From: Lachnoclostridium sp. UBA5890
GTDB lineage: Bacteria > Bacillota > Clostridia > Lachnospirales > Lachnospiraceae
Direction of reading: 5' to 3'
DNA: 19,748 bases
Assembly: GCA_002431395.1 (NCBI GenBank)
Contig: DJEU01000008.1
Span: 3,822-23,569, forward strand
Shown: in pieces, positions 13,949 to 19,748 of the stretch
Numbering within the stretch: position 1 is the stretch's first letter
How the letters are laid out: each line of letters opens with the position of its first letter
Made by a program: the position numbers and the translations under genes
Notes under the pieces: generated by a model
Told to the model about the DNA's origin: nothing
Database searches by the model: none
What the model saw: the letters and a program-made list of their open reading frames with translations, nothing else

Positions 13949-15016
13949 TTACTGCTGCAAAATCGCTCTTACTTCCTTTAAGAAGCATTCCATCTGCTCA
14001 TCGGTACCAATCGTAATCCGCAGATAATCGCAGATACGCGGTTTATTGAAATAGCGCACGAAAATGCCCTTTTCGCGGAGTTTCTCAAAGATTTCTTTGG
14101 CGGGAACGTCCTTGTGTCCCGCAAAGAGGAAATTGGTGTAGGATTCTTTGACATCAAATCCAAGTTTTTCCAATTCTTCTTTTGTCTTTGCACGGGTGTT
14201 CATAACCTTCTTAATATTTTCCCGGAAATACTCTTCATCTTCCAGAGAAGCGGCTCCGATCAAAATCGACTCGGTATTCATCGTGTAGGAATTGATGGAC
14301 TCCTTCACATCCTTCATTGCCTGGATCAATGCCGGATTTCCCATCGCATAACCGATACGCATGCCGGCCATGGAACGCGATTTGGAATACGTACGAACGA
14401 CAAGAAGGTTGTCGTATTTGTCAATTAATGGCAGTACGCTTTCGCCACCAAAATCCACGTACGCTTCATCGATGATAACAACGACTTCCGGATTGGCAGC
14501 GATGATTTCTTCCACCTGCGAAGTCCCCAGCGCGATCGATGTCGGCGCATTTGGATTGGCAATCACGACTCCACCATTTTTCTTTTTATAGTCATTCACA
14601 TTTATTGTAAAATCTTCCTGCAATGGCGGGCATTCATACGGAATGCGGTATACTTCCGCCCAGACCGGATAAAACGAGTAGGTAATATCCGGGAAAAGGA
14701 TTGGCGTATCCGAATTGAAAAAGGTTAAAAAGGCAAGTGCCAGCACATCGTCAGAACCCACACCGGTAAATACCTGATCTGCTCCGATTCCGTGGTATTT
14801 TGCCAGCGCCTCGACCAAAATGGACGCCGACGGATCCGGATACAGGGAAAATCTTGACACATTTACTTTTCCATGCTCGTCAAATACTTTCGGTGACGGC
14901 GGATACGGATTTTCGTTGGTATTTAATTTAATGATATTGGTCTGTTTTGGCTGTTCTCCCGGCACATACGGGGTCACTTTGCGGACATTTTTTGCCCATT
15001 TCATCTCGTTACTCAT
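13949..15016 (-). CDS. hisC: Histidinol-phosphate aminotransferase (HisC-like)
   Basis: A fold-type I PLP enzyme, 355 residues, the usual HisC length. Landmarks are KLNTNENPYPPSP (30-42), TGVGSDD (84-90), NPNAPT (154-159), IDEAYVDF (182-189), the Schiff-base Lys212 in TYSKSRSMAGMRIGY (209-223), and a late FVRYF segment. It would make histidinol phosphate in histidine synthesis, but no other his gene is nearby, so a broader aromatic or amino-acid specificity is possible. The start at 15016 (MSNEMK) follows GGAGG by 5 bases; the ATG at 15028 lies before that site. It begins 12 bp after the upstream aminotransferase. Confidence 0.87.
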   Translation of the reverse strand: MSNEMKWAKNVRKVTPYVPGEQPKQTNIIKLNTNENPYPPSPKVFDEHGKVNVSRFSLYPDPSASILVEALAKYHGIGADQVFTGVGSDDVLALAFLTFFNSDTPILFPDITYSFYPVWAEVYRIPYECPPLQEDFTINVNDYKKKNGGVVIANPNAPTSIALGTSQVEEIIAANPEVVVIIDEAYVDFGGESVLPLIDKYDNLLVVRTYSKSRSMAGMRIGYAMGNPALIQAMKDVKESINSYTMNTESILIGAASLEDEEYFRENIKKVMNTRAKTKEELEKLGFDVKESYTNFLFAGHKDVPAKEIFEKLREKGIFVRYFNKPRICDYLRITIGTDEQMECFLKEVRAILQQ

Positions 15017-15028
15017 CATAGCCTCCAT

Positions 15029-16213
15029 TTATTTATAACTTTCTGCCAGTCGTTCAAATGCCGGCAGCGATCTCTCGATCATATCATAGTCTACACAATA
15101 CGCGATACGCACGTAACCCGGGCACGCAAAGGAGCTTCCCGGCACCAAAAGAAGATGCTCTTCTTTGGCTCTTGCCACAAACGCTTTGTCGTCCTCTTCC
15201 AGTGTCTTTACAAACAGATAAAAGGCACCATCCGGGCTCGCACACTCAAAGCCAAATTTGCGAAGGCTGTCCACGAGAAGTCTACGGTTTTTGTCATAAA
15301 TTTCCACATCGACTTTGGCATCCAGACAGCGCGCAATCGTCAGCTGCTGAAGGGACGGCGCATTGACAAAACCGAGGATACGTGTCGCCACATTGGCGGC
15401 TCCGATCACGTCTTCCGCATCTGCCATTTCATCCGGCAGCACGAGATAGCCGATACGCTCTCCCGGCAAAGATAAGGACTTGCTGTAAGAATAGCCAACG
15501 ATCGTATTGGCATAATATTTTGTCACATATGGGACTTCCACTCCTCCATAAACGAGTTCACGGTAAGGTTCATCGGAAATCAGGTAGATGTCTGTACCAA
15601 ATTCTTCCTGCTTGTCCTCCAGCACTTTCGCCAAATCCCGCAATACTTTTTCGGAATATACTACGCCTGTAGGATTGTTTGGTGTATTGATAATGACCGC
15701 TTTGGTCTTTGCTGTTATTTTTTTCTCTAACTCGTCTAATTTCGGCATAAACGTCGCTGTGTCCGGAGAAATCACAACGACCTTTCCGCCGTAATTTGCC
15801 ACATAATTATTGTACTCTCCGAAATACGGTGCGAACACGATCACTTCGTCGCCCGGATTCAGCAATGTTTTCAACGCAACATTGAGGCCTCCGGCGGCTC
15901 CCACGGTCATGACAATATTTTTCTCGTGGAAATGGGTATCAAATTGTGCATTCAGATGGTTCGCGATGGCAGCACGCACTTCCTCGTAACCGGAATTGCT
16001 CATATAACCGTGAACGTATCCCGGTGTCTCGTTCTCCAGCACATCGATCATCGCCTGCTTTACTTCTGCCGGCGGTTCTACACTCGGATTTCCCAAACTG
16101 AAATCATATACATTTTCTGCTCCGTATTTTTTTGCCATGATTTTTCCTTCTTCAAACATGGCGCGGATTACAGAACTTCCTTTCACCAATTGCTGCATCT
16201 GTTCTGATATCAT
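15029..16213 (-). CDS. Class I/II pyridoxal-phosphate aminotransferase (AspC-like)
   Basis: A 394-residue fold-type I PLP enzyme, expected to move an amino group between an amino acid (often aspartate or aromatic) and 2-oxoglutarate. Landmarks are DFSLGNPSV (37-45), PGYVHGYMSNSGYEEVR (64-80), the NTPNNPTG motif (176-183), SDEPYREL (213-220), the Schiff-base Lys245 in YSYSKSLSLPGERIGY (241-256), and a C-terminal RIAYCVDYD substrate-site segment. AAGGAAGG lies before the ATG. Its stop is 12 bp from the next aminotransferase, so the pair is co-transcribed. Substrate specificity cannot be read from the sequence. Confidence 0.9.
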   Translation of the reverse strand: MISEQMQQLVKGSSVIRAMFEEGKIMAKKYGAENVYDFSLGNPSVEPPAEVKQAMIDVLENETPGYVHGYMSNSGYEEVRAAIANHLNAQFDTHFHEKNIVMTVGAAGGLNVALKTLLNPGDEVIVFAPYFGEYNNYVANYGGKVVVISPDTATFMPKLDELEKKITAKTKAVIINTPNNPTGVVYSEKVLRDLAKVLEDKQEEFGTDIYLISDEPYRELVYGGVEVPYVTKYYANTIVGYSYSKSLSLPGERIGYLVLPDEMADAEDVIGAANVATRILGFVNAPSLQQLTIARCLDAKVDVEIYDKNRRLLVDSLRKFGFECASPDGAFYLFVKTLEEDDKAFVARAKEEHLLLVPGSSFACPGYVRIAYCVDYDMIERSLPAFERLAESYK

Positions 16214-16243
16214 GATGTCCTTCCTTTCTTAATGGCTGTACTC

Positions 16244-18337
16244 TTATGCCAGCGCATTGTTCACATACTGCATGATCTCATAATTATCTTCCGGCATCTG
16301 ACAGCCGACGATATACGTTCCCTCGTTGTCTGAACAACGCAATATGCGGCCCTCCAGATGTCTCTGATCTTTCAGTTCAAAGTCTGGTATCGTAATCGCG
16401 ATCTCTTTGCCTTTTGCCTCATGAAAGAATGAATTTTTCGACGAAAAAGCAAAACCATTCGCGCTGATATTTTCCATATTTCCATCAAATGTTTCGCCGG
16501 ATTCTTTATCCAAAATCTGACATTTCAGTGTCATGTCGAGACGCGGATATTTACGACGGTTATAAATCTTTGGACGGGATGTAAAAAGGACTTTATAATG
16601 TTCTGCCGGCTTTGTAATCTCTACGCTGTCCCAGCAGTACAAAATATTGCCGACGGTAATCTGCATTTCGCCATCTAATTTCTTTTTATTTGTTACCGGA
16701 ATCGACTGACCGCAAGCTACCAGCAGACCATCTTCATGACTCTCCACAAGTTCACCGTGGTATTCTTCCGGCTCACCCTCTCCTTCTTCCGGATGGGAGA
16801 TGAGCATAACTTTCATGCCCTTTTTCAAATCTTCCACACCCATAAATCCGCCGATTCCAAGCTCAGTCATCAAGTTTTCGACAACGTGCTCGATGCTGTC
16901 GATGTTCAATGCGGTCTCCGCATATTTGCTGAGCATGGTCTTCGTCGTCTCGTCAGAATGATCGATGCGGTCAGTCATTGTCTCCACAACGCCGGAAACC
17001 TGTTCCATATTTTCCACAAGATGGGTATTGGATTTTTTCACTTCTTTCATCGCGGAATCAATTACTTCGATGTTTCTTCCCAATTGACCGGAATCTGCCG
17101 TAATCTTCTCCACACTCTGATTGGTCTGATTTACTTTTTCAAGCGAAAGCTGGATCAATTCCAATGTCTTCTGGATCGCCTCGGTCATATGCGCTGACGT
17201 TTTTTCCAAATGTTCAAGAGCTTCCTGAATCTGACCGGAAGACGTCTGTGTCTCTGTGCTGAGTACACGGATCTGCTCTGCCACGACAGCAAAGCCTCTG
17301 CCGCCCTCGCCCGCTCTTGCCGCCTCAATCGAAGCATTGAGTGCGAGCAGGTTTGTCTGATTGGAAATCCTCTCAATCGTTCCGGTTTCCTCTTTTACCA
17401 TCTCAAACTGCGAAGTAAAATCCTGCAGCACCGTTTCTACTTCTGTAGAAAGTTCTGACATATGCTGCGTCGTTGTAATTACATTTTCAAGGTCTTCCCG
17501 GCTTGCATTTGCATGTTCCACGGATTCGTGGACCAATTCTACCATCTCGCCGATCAGTCCTGCCACATTCTGTACCTGCGTATTGATTGTCTCTGTCATA
17601 TTTTGGGAGGACTGCGTTTTTTCCTGCAGGGTATGATTGTTGTCCGTCAACTCATTCATCCCCAAAACAACGATATCTGCGCCGTGTTTATTTTCGGCTG
17701 CAAGTTCACGCACGACAGCCACTCCATCTACGATCGTATTGCTCGCGGTCTTTACTTTGTCAACGGTTGTAACAACACGCTTCAGATCAGATTTCACACT
17801 GTCAAGCATCGCACCGTCGGATTCGTTCAAATGACGGATGGACATGACGTAGCAGATGTAGCACAAAATAATACAGGCAAGCTGCAACGTATATTCTTTG
17901 AAATCATTCTCCGAATTGATGCCGTTATTGTATTTTATGACAGCACTCATAATGATAATGATCGTATTAACGACACCACATTGTATCATGAAGGTCCGGT
18001 TTTTGTACAGAACAAGCAGACTGGTAACCGGTAGTATGTACGTAAATGCAATGTGGGAAGGTGTCGTGCAGATTACAAAGGTATAAAAAATCCCATATCC
18101 GATCGCAATTTCATATTTATAATAATCCGTTGCCATTCCTTTCACTTTCAAAAGAATCTGCCCTGCAAAAAACGGAATCCAGCAAAGCAGTACAAAAGTC
18201 AGAAAATATGGACCGCTTCGAATTCCTTTTGAGGTATCTGAACCGTAGTTCGCTGTCAATAACAAGGCAAAAACAAGCCAGATCTTTCTCGCCCGCCGGT
18301 TTGCTTTTGCTTTAAATACATTCTCGTCGTAGTTCAT
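16244..18337 (-). CDS. Membrane methyl-accepting chemotaxis protein fused to a PilZ c-di-GMP module
   Basis: A 697-residue protein. Residues ~18-167 are hydrophobic with about six probable helices and no large extracytoplasmic sensor domain. Residues ~170-500 are a long coiled coil with the conserved MCP hairpin tip (322-360, including NQTNLLALNASIEAARAGE and FAVVAEQIRVLS). I see no HAMP domain or C-terminal CheR/CheB docking peptide. Residues ~502-590 resemble a YcgR/PilZN-like barrel (KKGMKVMLISHPEEGEG). Residues ~594-690 are PilZ, with the c-di-GMP motifs RRKYPR (594-599) and NISANG (623-628, Asn-x-Ser-x-x-Gly). It suggests a receptor that couples chemotaxis-type signalling to c-di-GMP. 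GGAGG precedes the ATG. Confidence 0.93.
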   Translation of the reverse strand: MNYDENVFKAKANRRARKIWLVFALLLTANYGSDTSKGIRSGPYFLTFVLLCWIPFFAGQILLKVKGMATDYYKYEIAIGYGIFYTFVICTTPSHIAFTYILPVTSLLVLYKNRTFMIQCGVVNTIIIIMSAVIKYNNGINSENDFKEYTLQLACIILCYICYVMSIRHLNESDGAMLDSVKSDLKRVVTTVDKVKTASNTIVDGVAVVRELAAENKHGADIVVLGMNELTDNNHTLQEKTQSSQNMTETINTQVQNVAGLIGEMVELVHESVEHANASREDLENVITTTQHMSELSTEVETVLQDFTSQFEMVKEETGTIERISNQTNLLALNASIEAARAGEGGRGFAVVAEQIRVLSTETQTSSGQIQEALEHLEKTSAHMTEAIQKTLELIQLSLEKVNQTNQSVEKITADSGQLGRNIEVIDSAMKEVKKSNTHLVENMEQVSGVVETMTDRIDHSDETTKTMLSKYAETALNIDSIEHVVENLMTELGIGGFMGVEDLKKGMKVMLISHPEEGEGEPEEYHGELVESHEDGLLVACGQSIPVTNKKKLDGEMQITVGNILYCWDSVEITKPAEHYKVLFTSRPKIYNRRKYPRLDMTLKCQILDKESGETFDGNMENISANGFAFSSKNSFFHEAKGKEIAITIPDFELKDQRHLEGRILRCSDNEGTYIVGCQMPEDNYEIMQYVNNALA

Positions 18338-18382
18338 CTGTCATCCTCCAATCATTTGTTTTCTCGTAACTATTCAGGATTG

Positions 18383-19285
18383 TTACGCTTTCTCAAAAAA
18401 ATGCACCATTTGGTTCATTGTCTCTCTGCTCTCTTTCAAATACGGGTCAAACACACTGAATGCGTGTGTGAGTTTTTTATCTTTCCGAAAGTCTTTCAAC
18501 TGGAACCGCATTCCATTTTCTTTCAAGGCTTTGGCAAATTGCAAGGTGTAATGCTCCAGCATGTCCTCTTTGCTTGTCACCAGATAACATGGCGGCAGCG
18601 CTTTGATAATTTCTGGGCAATCCGGCTTTTCATAACGTTTAAATGCTTTTCGCCGCTCCCCTTTTCCATAAAGATAACGTGGAAGAAAAAGTCCAATCTG
18701 GTCGAATTTTGTCGTATAGAACATTCCACTGATCAATCCCAATGCCCGCACAGGCAAAGTAGTCGGCACTACTCCCGCTGCCTCAGCAAGCGCCCCGCAA
18801 TTCTGCATCGCAGCCGCGTAGATAAGCAGGCAGGCTCCGCCGCTGTCTGCCACGGCATAAATCTTTTCTGCATTTCCCTGATATGTTTCAATCAATGTCT
18901 GAATCTTATCCATCGCACGGCTTACCGACTCAAACTGGTCGTAAATCATGCAGTCCGGAACCAGTGGATATTCAACCGAAAATACCAAAAATCCAAGTTT
19001 TACCAATTCCGCACAATAGTACCGGTTAAATTCTTTTGTCCCGATCACCATTCCGCCGCCATGCACATTGACAATGACCGGCAGTTTTTCCTGTGTTCGT
19101 TCCTTCGGCTGGTAAACATTCAACCGATGTTCCTTTTTTCCATCTTCTATGTAAACAATATCCGTGATTTCTTCCACTTCTTCGGGGAACGTAAACCGCT
19201 CTTCCTGTTCTTTTTGCTGCTTTGCAAAATCCTCTCGCTGTTTATAAAATACATTTGTCAGAATGCCCAATTTTTCACGCTCCAT
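18383..19285 (-). CDS. Alpha/beta hydrolase, hormone-sensitive-lipase-like esterase
   Basis: A 300-residue esterase-type protein. It has the oxyanion motif HGGG (75-78), a nucleophile elbow AVADSGGA with Ser148 (a variant of GDSAG), candidate Asp241 (SKEDML) and His274 (LTHAF). These fit the HSL/bacterial esterase branch. The N-terminal ~45 residues are charged and helical (QREDFAKQQKEQEE), with no signal peptide, so it is cytosolic. No strong ribosome site precedes the ATG; an in-frame TAA lies 12 bases upstream, so the start is fixed. The substrate is unknown. It lies 45 bp upstream of the MCP gene on the same strand. Confidence 0.85.
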   Translation of the reverse strand: MEREKLGILTNVFYKQREDFAKQQKEQEERFTFPEEVEEITDIVYIEDGKKEHRLNVYQPKERTQEKLPVIVNVHGGGMVIGTKEFNRYYCAELVKLGFLVFSVEYPLVPDCMIYDQFESVSRAMDKIQTLIETYQGNAEKIYAVADSGGACLLIYAAAMQNCGALAEAAGVVPTTLPVRALGLISGMFYTTKFDQIGLFLPRYLYGKGERRKAFKRYEKPDCPEIIKALPPCYLVTSKEDMLEHYTLQFAKALKENGMRFQLKDFRKDKKLTHAFSVFDPYLKESRETMNQMVHFFEKA

Positions 19286-19500
19286 TCCACGTTCTTATTC
19301 TTCTGTGTGTCTTATTCTAGCGTACCACAATTTTGCGGTTTTGTAAATCGAAAATGCTATGTCTCTGTAGGGTTTTTGAATGGCAGCTCCGGTTGTGATT
19401 TCCCTGCGTGGGGGGCAGCTGCCGGCTTTGTTGACGCTAGTCAACATCTTTATTGTCGGCGGCGACCTGCCGTCGCGGCACAGCCGCGGGGGCATTTCCT
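19286..19500. other. Gene-free upstream region with a GC-rich hairpin cluster
   Basis: I see no credible gene: short frames here lack ribosome sites. From about 19380 base composition shifts to GC-rich. Inverted repeats pile up: GGCAGCTGCC (19414-19423), GTTGAC-gcta-GTCAAC (19430-19445), GCGAC-ctgcc-GTCGC (19462-19476) and CGCGGC-aca-GCCGCG (19474-19488). The last two share bases and could compete. The region directly precedes the tandem repeats. Confidence 0.6.
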
Positions 19501-19748
19501 TGCACCACTGCTATGACTTGCTTTTCCTTCTTCCGCGGTGCTACCCTTCTCTTTGGGCTGAAGACTCACCTCTGCTACGACTTGCTTTTTCCTCTTTCCG
19601 GGGTGCCGGGCTTCTCTTCACGCTGGTCACTCACCACTGTAATGACTTGCTTTTCCTTCTTCCGGGGTGCTGGGACTTCTCTTCGGGACGGCCACTCACC
19701 TCTGCTACGACTTGCTTTTTCCTCTTTCCGGGGTGCTAGGCTTCTCTT
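19501..19748. repeat. Tandem array of ~65-bp repeats in two alternating types
   Basis: The motif GACTTGCTTTT recurs at 19515, 19579, 19644 and 19709, spacing 64, 65 and 65. Units 1 and 3 read CACTG...ATGACTTGCTTTTCCTTCTTCCG; units 2 and 4 read CTCTGCTACGACTTGC then TTTTTCCTCTTTCCGGGGTGC, so the larger period is about 130 bp. The plus strand is pyrimidine-rich. Because 65 is not a multiple of three, the reading frame rotates, and the minus strand hits TAG in the second type, so it is probably non-coding. The array reaches the window edge. Confidence 0.9.

Noticed and set aside
18356..19516. Plus-strand frame of 386 codons
   Set aside because: It lies antisense to the alpha/beta hydrolase, which has clear catalytic motifs and family-typical sequence; the plus frame shows no domain or ribosome site.
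19380..19739. Plus-strand frame of 119 codons over the tandem repeats
   Set aside because: No ribosome site, extreme pyrimidine bias removes stops by composition, and the repeat period is not a multiple of three.
19501..19748. Repeats as a CRISPR array
   Set aside because: Units are contiguous and imperfect across the full length, with no conserved short repeat separated by unique spacers, and no cas genes are nearby.

Overview
The window looks like chromosome from an anaerobic, low-to-moderate GC Firmicute, most likely a Lachnospiraceae-type Clostridium. The basis is the gene families present (DegV/FakB, NCS2 purine permease, ABC-F ATPase, a methyl-accepting protein fused to PilZ, a choice-of-anchor-A secreted protein), strong AGGAGG-type ribosome binding sites, near-consensus sigma-A promoters, and five tRNA genes that do not encode CCA. 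The family assignment is an inference; no marker gene such as 16S rRNA is present.

Left part (1-3286, minus strand): the 5' portion of a secreted choice-of-anchor-A-like protein runs off the left edge. It is followed by the two-gene NAD salvage operon pncA-pncB (nicotinamidase, nicotinate phosphoribosyltransferase). A perfect-consensus promoter for pncA lies back to back with a near-consensus promoter for a plus-strand run.

Central plus-strand run (3287-9907): DegV/FakB-like fatty-acid-binding protein, adenine phosphoribosyltransferase, NCS2 purine permease, Uup-type ABC-F ATPase, FabF and a small SAM-dependent methyltransferase. Gaps are short (about 15-50 bp), and the last pair overlaps by an ATGA. 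The run mixes purine salvage (apt plus permease) with fatty-acid functions (DegV, FabF). A separate promoter then drives a 70-residue protein of unknown function.

Middle minus-strand block (10218-12412): a short zinc-ribbon protein, a NYN/PIN-like putative RNase with a C-terminal DNA/RNA-binding-like region, a calcineurin-type phosphoesterase, and an FlK-like hotdog thioesterase. The thioesterase transcript is predicted to start with a stem-loop at its very 5' end. A plus-strand tRNA operon (Pro-TGG, Gly-TCC, Arg-TCT, His-GTG, Gln-TTG) has a perfect promoter, an A/T-tract upstream element, spacer inverted repeats and a strong terminator.

Right minus-strand block (13239-19285): alpha/beta hydrolase, a membrane methyl-accepting protein carrying a C-terminal PilZ-type c-di-GMP module, two adjacent PLP aminotransferases (AspC-like and HisC-like) and a GH25 lysozyme without a signal peptide. 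The last ~460 bp carry no credible gene. They hold a hairpin-dense GC-rich patch and then four ~65-bp tandem repeats alternating between two types and reaching the window edge.

Most of the window is ordinary housekeeping. The most distinctive items are the MCP-PilZ fusion, the alternating 65-bp repeat array with its hairpin-rich flank, the orphan 70-residue protein with its own promoter, and the palindromes in the tRNA spacers. I did not see a clearly new multi-gene system.
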